A model generated the notes under the pieces. It was not told where the DNA came from. It saw only the letters and a program-made list of their open reading frames with translations, and did no database searches. Below, one piece after another: positions 25,495-34,546 of a stretch of 64,000 nucleotides of DNA. Made by a program: the position numbers and the translations under genes. This DNA is from Streptomyces xylophagus (lineage in GTDB: Bacteria; Actinomycetota; Actinomycetes; Streptomycetales; Streptomycetaceae): positions 1-64,000 of the forward strand of contig NZ_JNWO01000042.1 of assembly GCF_000716435.1 (NCBI RefSeq), in the 5' to 3' direction. Numbering within the stretch: the first letter of the stretch is position 1; every line of letters begins with the position of its first letter.

Positions 25495-26273
25495 AAAATG
25501 CCTATGCACTTCGTGTTGCTTCTGCGGGAGTCGTGGCGGCAGTTGCCCTGAGTGGTTGCGGCAGTGAAAAGCGAACCACTGATACGCAGGACCATAACTC
25601 TGGCAACCAGTGCATCAATGTCACAGGCGATTGCGGCGACAAGCCGGCGCCCAAGGTTAACTGTGCCGCGGCAATGCTCCCGGTCGACCCGGAGTTCAAG
25701 CAGCAGGACACAACAGTCGACGCGATCACCCACACTGAAGGGGGCGACCAGTACCGGATTCGCGCTGGCGGGTACAGCCAGACGGGTTACCTACTGCCTG
25801 TCAACAACCAGGGCTGCCCGTACTCCGTCAAAGTAACAGCAACCCTGACGCAAGGGCTGGCCACATCAGACGGATGGGGATGGGGATACGGTCTGGGCGC
25901 TTGCAACAGCTGGACCGGACAGGGGCCTGAGGGATTCAGCCTGCAATACGCATTCATCAACTCAGACAGCACGATCACCCCCAACAGCACCCTGAACGCC
26001 TATCCCGACATCAACGACCTCCACACGAGTACAGGACAAATCAACTCCAACGGCGCAACACACGTCTGGCGGATCACGGTACAGGACCGTAATGTCACCA
26101 TCAACGAGGATGACGGACCGGTTGGCACGTTCAGCGCACTCAAGGATCCGAAATCCTCTCACGAGTACGCTCGATCGCTCCCGGACAACTGCACCAACAA
26201 AGACGTGTTTTTGCGCGTCTTCAACGCCGACGTCACCTTCTCCAACGTCAAGATCGAGGTCCTGGCGAACTGA
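25488..26273 (+). CDS. Secreted lipoprotein with beta-sandwich domain
   Basis: GTG 25488 overlaps the preceding gene by 7 bp. A signal peptide (ALRVASAGVVAAVALSGC) ends in a lipobox with Cys24 or close. The mature part has paired Cys residues and a beta-rich domain (YRIRAGGYSQTGYLLP; HVWRITVQDRNVTINEDDG; VFNADVTFSNVKIEV). The last two segments resemble laminin-G/DUF1080-like folds seen in sugar-binding proteins; that is by appearance only. It should be anchored on the outer face of the membrane. A hairpin follows at 26293. Confidence 0.65.
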   Translation: MLKNAYALRVASAGVVAAVALSGCGSEKRTTDTQDHNSGNQCINVTGDCGDKPAPKVNCAAAMLPVDPEFKQQDTTVDAITHTEGGDQYRIRAGGYSQTGYLLPVNNQGCPYSVKVTATLTQGLATSDGWGWGYGLGACNSWTGQGPEGFSLQYAFINSDSTITPNSTLNAYPDINDLHTSTGQINSNGATHVWRITVQDRNVTINEDDGPVGTFSALKDPKSSHEYARSLPDNCTNKDVFLRVFNADVTFSNVKIEVLAN

Positions 26274-26292
26274 CACGGCATTCACAACCCCG

Positions 26293-26312
26293 CTGAGGCC
26301 TTCCGGCCTCAG
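26293..26312 (+). terminator. Short hairpin after the lipoprotein gene
   Basis: CTGAGGCC and GGCCTCAG form a perfect 8-bp stem with a TTCC loop, 19 bp after the lipoprotein stop. No T-run follows. Confidence 0.6.
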
Positions 26313-26504
26313 AGACTTCGTCGTCCTCGGTTCTCTACAAGCGGGAGAGACAGGGAAATGACGGGATGGTCGCCAAGATATCCGTTTTTGAGGAGTATCT
26401 GACCAATCCGCCTGCCCGTGATCTATATCGCCAGAGCCTTTCCTGAAGAAATTAAGACTGATTGCATGGCGATATGCGCAGACAGTCCCCAAATAAAAGC
26501 AATC

Positions 26505-26549
26505 GGCCGCCCTCTCTCCAGGCGGGGAAAACTGGCAGAGGGCGGCCGA
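26505..26549. terminator. Hairpin between convergent genes
   Basis: A long GC-rich stem (26505-26522 with 26533-26549, one bulge) lies 20 bp past the stop of the serine recombinase gene on the minus strand. It can serve transcripts from both sides. Confidence 0.7.
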
Positions 26550-26569
26550 GCTAGGTCCAGCGGGAGGCG

Positions 26570-28159
26570 CTAGCTATTGACGCCAGCCTTGAACAGTGTC
26601 CGAATATTGGTCCACATGGCCAGCCATGTAGAATGAAGAGGCTCGACAGAGGCTCTTTTTTGCTTTGTAGAGCTGTTATCGTCAGGTTCGAATTTCACCT
26701 TCGCGGAAGCTCCGACCGGTACTACATCGGTCAACGCCCAGCGTGCACGACGGTTGTAGTCGACGCTTAAGTTGTGCTCATGGAGCGAAAGACCGTCGAA
26801 CAGCTCGCTTATGAGCTCCCGTTTGTGGTCGATACTCCTGGATTTCATGTACTCATCTGCGGCCGACTGCGTCAACCGGACGAAGTCGAGGGCGCTATCT
26901 AGATATGACGTGTCTTCCGAGTCGAGACTCTTCATCTGACGCGATACGTCGGCCTGCTGTGCGCGCAGCGAGATGACCTTGGCGTCGTACATCTCTAATG
27001 TGATACGTCCGTCGAGGCGATCGTCGTAGAGGGTCGCGACCTTAACTCCGATTCTTTCTTTCTCTGCCTCTAACTCCTGCTGTGCCGATCGCCGGCCTGC
27101 CAGCTCTGCATCAAGGGTGGCCTTCAGATTCGTCTTGAGCCAAGCCACTAGATTGGGATGCGGAGCCTTCAAGGCTCGCAAATGATCCAGTATCTGAGCA
27201 TCAATAACCTCTTCTCGCACGAAACCGCTGCGTGAGCAGTTCCGGGGCTTCGGACACTTTCCGTACCAGTGCCCTTTGGCGGTTTCCCATACCAGGAGTC
27301 CATCACAAGCGGTACAGGCGACAAGTCCTTGATAGAGAGGGTGGTGTTTGCGGTAGCGCGGCAAGAGGTTCTTGCTTCGCGAGAGAGCCGCTTGTACACG
27401 TTCGAACAGATCGACCGAGATAATCGGCGTGTGACTGCCGGGATAGGCTTGCCCATTCCACGATATGACCCCGATATAGTACGGGTTATGCAGCAGACGT
27501 TGCAACGTGCTCACCGTCACAGGATGTCCGTTGAAGAGCAGACCACGTTTCGCCATCTCTGGAGACAGCGACTTCAATGTGTAGCGCTTCGTAGCAGCTA
27601 ACTCGAACATCTTCCTGATCAGGGGCACGAGTGCTGGTACTTCCCTTTGGATGCGTCTTCCGTTTTCCGTGACGCTCTCATATCCCAAGGGAGGAGCGGC
27701 AGGTAGCCAACCCTGACGCAGCTTCTCCAGCTGGCCTTTGCGGACCTCCTCGCTTAGGTTGTCCGTGTAGTTTTTGGCTATGACTACGTGCATGCCCCAC
27801 ACCAGCTTCTCCTGCGACGAGGAGTTCTTGTGGAGTATGAGCGAGTTCTTGGGCGCGTGTAATCGGCGCGTTTCGTCGGCTGCTAGCCAGTCCTCCACCA
27901 TTACGGTGTCTTTGAAGTTCCGCAGCAGCCTATCTACCTTCTCGCACACAAAGTGCAAAATGCCGCGCTGTTTCAGATAGCTGATGGCCTCATTGAAGGT
28001 CTTGCGCTGGTCCGCTCTCGACGCGCTTTCGGCGATAAAGAATACCTTTACTACGTTCAAGTCTGCTCGCTGAGCGTAGTCGCGCAGGTACCGCTCTTGG
28101 GCTTCCTGTGAGAAGCCCTCTTGTTCTTGCTCTTTCGTTGAGACCCTGACCAAGATCAC
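26570..28159 (-). CDS. Large serine recombinase (integrase/resolvase family)
   Basis: The N-terminal catalytic domain has ILVRVSTKEQE with the nucleophilic Ser, then SRADQRKTFNEAISYL and the CEKVDRLLRN helix. A Recombinase domain (GYESVTENGRRI; TVSTLQRLLHNPYYIGVI) follows. Next comes a zinc ribbon (CTACDGLL, then CPKPRNCS) and a coiled coil. At 529 residues it is the usual length. GTG 28159 starts the frame but has no nearby Shine-Dalgarno. A perfect AAGGAGG lies 34 nt upstream, 4 nt before an in-frame ACG at 28189, so translation may begin earlier. Composition is less GC-rich than Streptomyces. It may have inserted the module spanning 26.5-35 kb; it is not the expected type for the tRNA site at 39246. 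Confidence 0.85.
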   Translation of the reverse strand: MILVRVSTKEQEQEGFSQEAQERYLRDYAQRADLNVVKVFFIAESASRADQRKTFNEAISYLKQRGILHFVCEKVDRLLRNFKDTVMVEDWLAADETRRLHAPKNSLILHKNSSSQEKLVWGMHVVIAKNYTDNLSEEVRKGQLEKLRQGWLPAAPPLGYESVTENGRRIQREVPALVPLIRKMFELAATKRYTLKSLSPEMAKRGLLFNGHPVTVSTLQRLLHNPYYIGVISWNGQAYPGSHTPIISVDLFERVQAALSRSKNLLPRYRKHHPLYQGLVACTACDGLLVWETAKGHWYGKCPKPRNCSRSGFVREEVIDAQILDHLRALKAPHPNLVAWLKTNLKATLDAELAGRRSAQQELEAEKERIGVKVATLYDDRLDGRITLEMYDAKVISLRAQQADVSRQMKSLDSEDTSYLDSALDFVRLTQSAADEYMKSRSIDHKRELISELFDGLSLHEHNLSVDYNRRARWALTDVVPVGASAKVKFEPDDNSSTKQKRASVEPLHSTWLAMWTNIRTLFKAGVNS

Positions 28160-28248
28160 AGCAGTTGATTTATTTTTAGTGTTACTCGTAGAACCTCCTT
28201 CTCCGGCAATGCCGGATAGTTAATGGTTCCCCGCGGGGATATTTTGAC

Positions 28249-28473
28249 TCATTTTTGCGAATCGTCCAAGCTCAACCTTTTTCGCAGGGCGACTGCTTCA
28301 CGCTCAGCAACTCGACGTTGGACCCCTAGCTTGACGAGAGCGGTATAGAACCGCTTCAGCCAGTCCGCGATTTCTGCCGCTTCAGTGGATTTGGCTTCGT
28401 ATCCGTAATTTTCAAGCAGAATCTTTCGCAGTTCTTCTAGTTGCTGAGCTTGAGCTAGTGAATGTTGAGACAT
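28249..28473 (-). CDS. Small helical protein upstream of the recombinase (74 aa)
   Basis: ATG 28473 follows GGAGGG by 6 nt. The product is charged and helical (QAQQLEELRKILLENYG; RRVAEREAVALRKRL). The recombinase gene starts about 90-60 bp further on in the same direction. Size and position would suit a recombination directionality or accessory factor, but no sequence motif proves it. Confidence 0.5.
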   Translation of the reverse strand: MSQHSLAQAQQLEELRKILLENYGYEAKSTEAAEIADWLKRFYTALVKLGVQRRVAEREAVALRKRLSLDDSQK

Positions 28474-28549
28474 GTGTTTCCCTCCGTGGTTTGGAAATGA
28501 GAAAGCCCGGGTCGGCAAGACCGATCCGGGCGATATGAGTGCGACTAAT

Positions 28550-29533
28550 TCAGACCGTCGCCAACTCGCGGGCCAGTTTCAAGGAACGGGCCTTGAGGGG
28601 TTCGGGCTTGATGAGCGTCCGGTTGAGCTTGGTTTCCCAGGTGCGGGAACGTCGGACGTGGTCCAGGTACTCTCCTGCGGCCTGCACAAGCCCGTAGGCG
28701 GTGTGGGCGACTGGAGCGGTGGTTGGGGAAGCCAGAATGGATCGGACGGCCTGGCGGGCTTCCTCGACGTTGCTGGCGACACGGTCTGTGACGAGGCCGT
28801 CGGGCGGCATGGGGATGAACTCCCTGACGAACAGCTCGCGTTGCCGGGTAGAGATGGGCAGCGCCAGCAGTTCGCGGGCCAGTTCTTCGTAGGCCCGCAT
28901 TTCCCGGCGAGCGCCGGTGACGGCGTCGCGGGCTTCGTCGACACGGTTACGCCAGCCGCGCTTGTGCACGAACGAGAACGTGGTGCCAGTGCGGTCGCCT
29001 TCCAGCTCGGCGGCGCGGAAGGTGTTGCCACAGACGATGCGGACGGCGGTCGCGCGGGCGGTACAGCCTCCGGGAAGGCCGTGCCGGTTGGTGATGCCGA
29101 GGTACGGCAACGTGATGGTGTCGTCGCCGGGCAGCACGATGGGCTCGTCCAACAAGGCCAGGCACCAAACAGAGCGGCCCTCGTCGAGAACGCCGGCGGT
29201 CTCCCACTTGACGTTCGGCTGAGCCAGAACGGCTTCGACGATCTCGCCCATTTCCCCGTGATCGATGACGGCGTAGGAGTCGCGGTTGATCCACAGGGTG
29301 GCGCTGGTGTCAGAGCGGGCGATGCGTTGCCAGCCCTTGATGGGCTCGTACAGCGGTTGGCCGGCCTCATCGATGCCGCGGAGTTCGTAGACGGCCTCGG
29401 TGATGGGGTCCCAGGTGAGGCCGGCAAGCTGGCGTGCCTCGTCCCAGGTGGTGGGGTGCTGGTCCAGGACCAGGCCCTCACGGTGCCAGGGCATCTCCCT
29501 GACGGAGAACATCGACTCGACGTTGGCAGGCAT
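28550..29533 (-). CDS. DUF932 (phage/plasmid-like) protein
   Basis: The 327-residue protein matches the DUF932/TIGR03299 pattern. It begins ESMFSVREMPWHREGLVL, contains ATLWINRDSYAVIDHGEM, and has TARATAVRIVCGNTFRAA in the middle, with the conserved V-CxNT. Members occur on phages, plasmids and integrative elements; their role is unknown. It lies in the minus-strand run of mobile-element genes between the DUF-free 29627 gene and the recombinase. Confidence 0.8.
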   Translation of the reverse strand: MPANVESMFSVREMPWHREGLVLDQHPTTWDEARQLAGLTWDPITEAVYELRGIDEAGQPLYEPIKGWQRIARSDTSATLWINRDSYAVIDHGEMGEIVEAVLAQPNVKWETAGVLDEGRSVWCLALLDEPIVLPGDDTITLPYLGITNRHGLPGGCTARATAVRIVCGNTFRAAELEGDRTGTTFSFVHKRGWRNRVDEARDAVTGARREMRAYEELARELLALPISTRQRELFVREFIPMPPDGLVTDRVASNVEEARQAVRSILASPTTAPVAHTAYGLVQAAGEYLDHVRRSRTWETKLNRTLIKPEPLKARSLKLARELATV

Positions 29534-29626
29534 AGCGCCCGTCCTTTCATAGGTCGAGAAATGGGTCCGGGGAGCCTGGGCACCTGGTGGCGCCCGGACT
29601 CCCCGGATGGGATGTGAAAGGTGTGG

Positions 29627-29809
29627 TCAGTCGCTGTCGACGTACGCCAGCTCGGTGATGTGGAAGCTGGCTGCTGGGTGGAGGGCGTTGGCGTAGCCGG
29701 TGATGGGCAGGCCGGTGAAGAACCGGATCTGCTCAGCCAGCCAGCACCGGGCCAGCAGTACGTCAGAGCCGTCCTCGGGCTCGAAGGTGATCTTCAAGGT
29801 GAGGTCCAT
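29627..29809 (-). CDS. Small hypothetical protein (60 aa)
   Basis: ATG 29809 follows AGAGAGGAGCC by a normal spacing. The product is compact, alternating strands and one helix (LTLKITFEPEDGSDVLL; CWLAEQIRFFTGLP). No family is recognised. It is one of several small conserved-looking genes in the mobilisation module. Confidence 0.5.
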   Translation of the reverse strand: MDLTLKITFEPEDGSDVLLARCWLAEQIRFFTGLPITGYANALHPAASFHITELAYVDSD

Positions 29810-29922
29810 GGCATGGCTCCTCTCTGTGGGGATGCCAGGGAACTGGGGAGAGACACCGGCGGCAGGCGGAGCTGCCCGCCGCCGGCATCAGGTGGGCCAC
29901 CTGGGGAGCAGCCGAGGGCGGC

Positions 29923-30510
29923 CTAGACCTCCGAGACGTGAATCCCCGAGATCTCATAGGTGGAGGTGTCGCCATCGACGTCGTCCAGCCCCGACAGATC
30001 GGGCTGGAGGTACTGGAGGGCGTCGTCCTCGGCAGCGTCCTCGCTGCTGGGATTGACTTCGTAGCTGCCGGTGATCGTGTACGCGACCCGGACGCGGGTC
30101 TCGTATGAGGCGAGACCGAACTTGGCCAGGAAGTCGTCCAGGCCTTCGCGGCAGATACTGCCGTCCTCGTGCCGGTCGACGGCGTACTGCCGGATGGCGT
30201 CTATGACCAGCTCGTGCGAGCGGTGCTGCTCGGCGTGCTTCTCGATGGCCACCTTGCGGCAGATGGCCAGGGCCTCGATGGCTTCGCGCAGCGTGGTCTC
30301 ACGAACGGCCGGGTCGGTGATGGGCTGGATCTGGAGCAGCTGTGTGCTGTGCGTGGTGATGCGACCGGCGAAGTAGAACTCGATCTGATCGGTGTCGACG
30401 AGTCGGAGGACGACGCCAGCCCGCTCCCCGGAGTAGACGGGGGCCGGCAGATGAGTGGCGAGATCCTGCGGCGCGAGGCTGCGCAGCATCTCAAGGGTCA
30501 GCTCTGACAT
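29923..30510 (-). CDS. Hypothetical protein of the mobile module (195 aa)
   Basis: ATG 30510 is preceded by AAGGAGG-like sequence (aaaGGAGGtcagcc). The middle is helical (REAIEALAICRKVAIEKHA) and the C-terminus is acidic and probably flexible (SSEDAAEDDALQYLQPDLSG). No catalytic motif is seen. It is co-directional with its neighbours, 113 bp before the 60-residue gene. Confidence 0.55.
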   Translation of the reverse strand: MSELTLEMLRSLAPQDLATHLPAPVYSGERAGVVLRLVDTDQIEFYFAGRITTHSTQLLQIQPITDPAVRETTLREAIEALAICRKVAIEKHAEQHRSHELVIDAIRQYAVDRHEDGSICREGLDDFLAKFGLASYETRVRVAYTITGSYEVNPSSEDAAEDDALQYLQPDLSGLDDVDGDTSTYEISGIHVSEV

Positions 30511-30646
30511 GGCTGACCTCCTTTGTGGAAAGTGCGAGCGCTGATTTCGGTGGTGAGGCTCAGGCGCTCTGGGGCCCCGGGCAGACGCCCGCCCAGCCAG
30601 CCGGTTGGTTCCCAGCTATCCAGGCGGACGTCGGCCAGGACTGGGG

Positions 30647-30940
30647 CTACAGCGCTCCGCCGCAGACGAAGCATTTCTCGCCGTCGACCAGGTCGTCGGA
30701 GTAAAGGACTTTGGGGAACTCGTACGACGTGTAGCTGTTCTCGTCGTTGCGGTTAATGCCAGCCGTCTTGGCTGCCATATCGAGCACTTGCTCAGTGCTG
30801 AAGCTATCTGGACTGTCGATGAGGTAATACGGGGCAGCTAGGTCCTTGGTGCATTCAGGGCAGACGGTCTTCTCGCCGTAGTAGTACGCGATGATGTCGG
30901 TTGCACCCGTGAGCGCTTCTCCCTTTACTGATGTGGTCAT
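30647..30940 (-). CDS. Small zinc-binding-type protein (97 aa)
   Basis: Two Cys pairs, CPECTKDL near residue 33 and CFVCGGAL at the C-terminus, could bind one zinc ion. The text between is acidic and polar. AAGGAACTC lies upstream of ATG 30940. The gene is part of the minus-strand mobile-element run. Function is unknown. Confidence 0.55.
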   Translation of the reverse strand: MTTSVKGEALTGATDIIAYYYGEKTVCPECTKDLAAPYYLIDSPDSFSTEQVLDMAAKTAGINRNDENSYTSYEFPKVLYSDDLVDGEKCFVCGGAL

Positions 30941-30997
30941 TTACCGAGTTCCTTTCTCGTTCGTTGATTCGAGCTGGACGTATTCAGCTGTGAGGAT

Positions 30998-31813
30998 TTA
31001 CGTGATGGGTGAGGCGAGCGCGGTCAGCATGTCGGCTTCGGTGGTGACGACGAACAAGCCGCGAGCTGCATCCGTCTGCCGGTCGATGACGCGCTGGACC
31101 GCTTGGCGACGGGCGTCGGTCGGGACGATGAAGATGACACCGGGGAAGATGCCGAAGCGCTGCTGCTCGACACCCGAGAGTTCAAAGCGGCGGTAGGCGT
31201 CGCACTTGTCGGCGATGTGGCGCTGGCCTTCGGTGCCCCGGTCGATCTCGACGAACCAGGACAGCTCCAGGTCACCGGTCACCAGGCGCACCACGGCGTC
31301 CGGTTTGGCCACCAGGGGCTCGTCACCCAGACCGAGGTAGCGTCGCCAGCTGTCAGGCTCGGCCTGGAACTCGCGTAGCGTCGGGCCGCCCTCGCGGGCC
31401 TGCTCGGTCAGCCGGACGTACAGCTCCGAGATCGCCAGGCGGTGGGCAAGGAATGCGTCGGACGGCATCCAGCTGCGGCGTTGGCGTTGACGGGCGGCAG
31501 TATCAGCTCCGCTGAGGGACCAGCCGGCCTCGGTCAGAGTGAGCACGTATCCAGGTGCCCCAACCTTGCGGTCGCGCGAGCGGTTGGCGTAGCGCTGGAT
31601 CAGGTTGAACCGAACCAGTCGTTCAGCGTGCCGCTGGCCCAAACGAGCGGTCGTGGCCGGCTTGCTTTCACCGAAGACGAGACGGCCAAGTTGGGCCGTC
31701 GTGGCGACGTGGAGGGTGGCGAGTTCGGCGAGGAACTGGCGTTCACGGGTGGTCAGGTCAACCGCCAGTTGGGCGAGACGGCCACCGGTGAAAGGACGGG
31801 TGGGCGGAGGCAT
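30998..31813 (-). CDS. Replication-relaxation family protein
   Basis: From ATG 31813 (AAAGGAG 9 nt upstream) the 271-residue protein begins with a winged helix (TTRERQFLAELATLHVATTA; LGQRHAERLVRFNLIQRY). A nuclease-like fold region follows (KPDAVVRLV, ELSWFVEIDRGTEG, IADKCDAYRRF). The D, ExD and K residues recall restriction-endonuclease-like folds. This matches the replication-relaxation family, found on actinobacterial and firmicute plasmids and integrative elements and thought to act in plasmid replication. It follows the TraD-like ATPase gene. Confidence 0.75.
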   Translation of the reverse strand: MPPPTRPFTGGRLAQLAVDLTTRERQFLAELATLHVATTAQLGRLVFGESKPATTARLGQRHAERLVRFNLIQRYANRSRDRKVGAPGYVLTLTEAGWSLSGADTAARQRQRRSWMPSDAFLAHRLAISELYVRLTEQAREGGPTLREFQAEPDSWRRYLGLGDEPLVAKPDAVVRLVTGDLELSWFVEIDRGTEGQRHIADKCDAYRRFELSGVEQQRFGIFPGVIFIVPTDARRQAVQRVIDRQTDAARGLFVVTTEADMLTALASPIT

Positions 31814-31949
31814 GGCGGTCGGGCTCCTTTCAAAAGATGTGTATGGAAAGGGGTAGAGATTCATACACGGGGATGAGTCAAAAAGGCGGTCTGGGCAGGG
31901 AAAACGATCTGCGAACTCCTGCCATATAGCGACAGGTCTGATGACGGGC

Positions 31950-34238
31950 TCATTTGGCGGGCCGGGCTCCGCGAGCGCTGTTTCGGGGCCGGCTGGCCTG
32001 GCGTCGATCGGCGATCTCCCGTTCGACCTCGGCCCGGTCTCGGCCGTAGGCAGCTCTGGAGGCAGCCCGAGCCTGAGCACCGAAGCCGGTGGGCTCGGGT
32101 GGCGGGTTGGTGGCGATGCTGACGGGCGGGTTCACTCGGCCGTTGGCCACGATGACGGCCACAGCGGTACGCGGCTCCAGGGTCAGCAGGTCCTCCGGCT
32201 TCACCTGCGGGCCGAGTGCACGGGCCAATGTCGCGGCGTCGTCAGCACCTGGTTGGAGGACGACCTTGGTACGGGCCTCGCTGAGCAGGGCGGCGCGCAA
32301 GTTGGTCGGTACCTGGGTGATGTGCTGGAGGGCCGCGATGATGCCGAGGAAGTGGCCACGGGCACGGGCCAGCATGTCGGTCAGGTCGGCTCCGCTGCGC
32401 AGGAAGCGAGCGGCCTCGTCGATGTAGAGGAACGTCGGCTGACGCTGGTCGCGCGTGACGGCGGCTCGTCGCATGGCGGCGTTCCAGACCATGCTGACCA
32501 ACAGGCCACCGAGCAGGTCGACGGCGTACGAGCCGGCTAGGCCAGACGGCAGGGCCACGAGCAGAATCTTGCGCTGCTCCATGACCTCTCGCATGGTCCA
32601 GGCGGGCTTTGCCTGGCCGAGCATGGCGCGCAGCTGTCGCCGGTCGGTCAACGGCGAAATCTTGTTGATCACGGCGGAGACGGCTTGTCCGCGTTCGCCT
32701 TCGCTCCAGCTGTTGAAGCGAGCGAAGAAGGCTCCCACAGTCGGAGCGAAGGCGGAATCGAGGCGGGACAGCAGTGAGGCCCGGAAGACCTCGTCGGTCA
32801 GAACGGCAGGCAGTTCCACCAAGGTCATGCCAGGAGTCGCCGCCAACAGCACCAGGGCGGCCTTGAGTACCTCCTCCAGCCGTGGTCCCCAGCTGTCGGC
32901 GTTGGCCTTGATGAGTTCCATGACCTGGTCGGCTACCAGCTCGGCGTCGTCCTTGGAACAGGCCAGCGGGTTGATGCCCACCGGCCGGTCGTCGCTGGCG
33001 TCGAGGTAGATCAGGTCGCGGATGCGTGCCTCGGGGATGCGGTCGGCCACGTCGCGGGCCAGGTCTCCGCCGGGATCGAGCAGGATGATGCCCCGACCGG
33101 CCTGGATGTCCTGAGCCAACTCATTGAGTAGCAGCGTGGACTTGCCGGAGCCGGTGGGGCCGGTGACGAGCTGGTGCATCAGGCCGTCAGCGGCTGACAT
33201 CGCTATGGTCCGCTGGAGTCCGTCGTAGGTGGCGGTACCGAGGATGCGGCCGTACGACGGCAGCTCGGGCACCGGCGGGAACGACCGGACTCCGGTGAGC
33301 GCCAAGCCCTGCATCGTCGGGCCGGCCAATGGCCAGCCGAGCATCGTGGCGGCCTCACGGGCGTTGACGTAGACGGGGGCCGTGGTGTTTCCGGTCGCAC
33401 CCAGAGCCAGCCAATCGGCGGCCCTGCGTGGCAACCAGCGAGGAACGAGAGCAGCCCCGTTCTGGTCCAGCTGGTGCAGTGAGGCCATAAGCCGGCCGAC
33501 CAGGAGGTGAGCCCGCGACTGGCCTCCTGCTGCTGCGCCGACGGTTCCGACGACGGCAAACCACGGTTCAGCCGTCTTCGCCTTGAAGTCGGCCGCGGCT
33601 TGCTTGTCCAGAGTTGCGGGCGGCGTGGCCGTGAGCCACTGGCCCAGGCTTTGCAGCCAGGTCGGCACCAGGCTGGAGCCCGAGGTGCGCCGCCTGGCCA
33701 ACGGCAGCTGTGGCGTTCGGACGGGATAGACCACGAGCTGGTAGACGATGGTTTCGTCTCTCGCTAGTGGTTGCAGGGCACTGAGCACAGCGGTGGTGAA
33801 CACCTCGGGGGCATCCGTTCGCAACGGCCGAGCGGTCGTGGTCAGACGGATGCGCCGCAGCCACTGGGCCGGGGGCAGGGCCGGGATGTCAATGAGGGTG
33901 GCCCGCAGGTTGGGCACGATGCCGCGCAGTTGGCGCAGCAGCACGTCCGCCTGGTGCTTGGGCAGCCGGAGCCGATGCTCGATGCGGCCAGGCCAGCCGA
34001 CCGACTCGAACACGACGCTGTCGCGGCCAAAGAGCCAACCGCGAGACGGCCGCAGCCGGGTCAGGGCGTGCAGGAAGGCCGTCACCTGCCCAATGGTCAG
34101 GTCACGCGGAAAGCCGAGTCGGTACGTTACTCGGGCGGTGTCTCGGGTCAGCTGGTCGCGACAGCGCAAGATGAGAATAATTGCGATGGTGGCGCTGAAG
34201 AGCGCGGCGCTTGCGACGAACCTTGTCGTGTCGCTCAT
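31950..34238 (-). CDS. TraD/TraG-like conjugation coupling ATPase
   Basis: The 762-residue protein has an N-terminal membrane helix (VASAALFSATIAIILIL) and a long linker. Its ATPase core has Walker A TGPTGSGKST, about residue 370, and Walker B PTFLYIDEAARF, about residue 620. A QxxxQ-type region (GIIAALQHITQVPTNLR) follows. This is the VirD4/TraD/TcpA-type DNA pump that brings DNA to a conjugative channel. No VirB4 or relaxase gene is seen beside it, so the module may be mobilisable rather than self-transmissible. A near-perfect sigma-70 promoter lies 176 bp upstream. Confidence 0.85.
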   Translation of the reverse strand: MSDTTRFVASAALFSATIAIILILRCRDQLTRDTARVTYRLGFPRDLTIGQVTAFLHALTRLRPSRGWLFGRDSVVFESVGWPGRIEHRLRLPKHQADVLLRQLRGIVPNLRATLIDIPALPPAQWLRRIRLTTTARPLRTDAPEVFTTAVLSALQPLARDETIVYQLVVYPVRTPQLPLARRRTSGSSLVPTWLQSLGQWLTATPPATLDKQAAADFKAKTAEPWFAVVGTVGAAAGGQSRAHLLVGRLMASLHQLDQNGAALVPRWLPRRAADWLALGATGNTTAPVYVNAREAATMLGWPLAGPTMQGLALTGVRSFPPVPELPSYGRILGTATYDGLQRTIAMSAADGLMHQLVTGPTGSGKSTLLLNELAQDIQAGRGIILLDPGGDLARDVADRIPEARIRDLIYLDASDDRPVGINPLACSKDDAELVADQVMELIKANADSWGPRLEEVLKAALVLLAATPGMTLVELPAVLTDEVFRASLLSRLDSAFAPTVGAFFARFNSWSEGERGQAVSAVINKISPLTDRRQLRAMLGQAKPAWTMREVMEQRKILLVALPSGLAGSYAVDLLGGLLVSMVWNAAMRRAAVTRDQRQPTFLYIDEAARFLRSGADLTDMLARARGHFLGIIAALQHITQVPTNLRAALLSEARTKVVLQPGADDAATLARALGPQVKPEDLLTLEPRTAVAVIVANGRVNPPVSIATNPPPEPTGFGAQARAASRAAYGRDRAEVEREIADRRQASRPRNSARGARPAK

Positions 34239-34546
34239 GGACGGCCTCCAGTGTGCGGAGGCAGCGGATAAGGGACACCTATGGCCGAGACGGGCCAGAG
34301 TTTGCGTGGTGCTTCATTGAGCATCCACCCCCCTTGGCCACAAAAATCCGCCAGGGCGAATTTGGTGGCAGTTATGCGAAGCGCAAGTAGACTCATTGCA
34401 ACTTCACCCATCAATTATAGCACGGCAGGGCCGAAAAGTCAATTACTTTAAGGCCCTACATCTGGTGCGAGTGGGCTTTTCGAGTGCTCTTTTGGCGCGT
34501 TAGTTCAGCTACCGCCGGACTAATTAGCGACAGCCTTTACGAACGT
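34239..34546. other. Regulatory/non-coding region of about 310 bp
   Basis: No gene fits here. It is AT-rich for this genome and contains the consensus promoter at 34414-34442 reading towards the TraD-like gene. A 170-nt untranslated leader would follow, which might also hold an oriT or regulatory RNA; no clear structure was identified. Confidence 0.5.
34414..34442 (-). promoter_or_regulatory. Consensus sigma-70 promoter for the mobile-element operon
   Basis: On the minus strand TTGACT (34442-34437) and TATAAT (34419-34414) are separated by exactly 17 bp. It is the best house-keeping promoter seen in the window and drives the TraD-like gene at 34238. Confidence 0.8.

Noticed and set aside
26570..28159. 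Serine recombinase as the integrase for the tRNA-Lys site
   Set aside because: tRNA 3'-end sites are normally used by tyrosine integrases, and this gene lies 11 kb from attR; it more likely moved a nested element.
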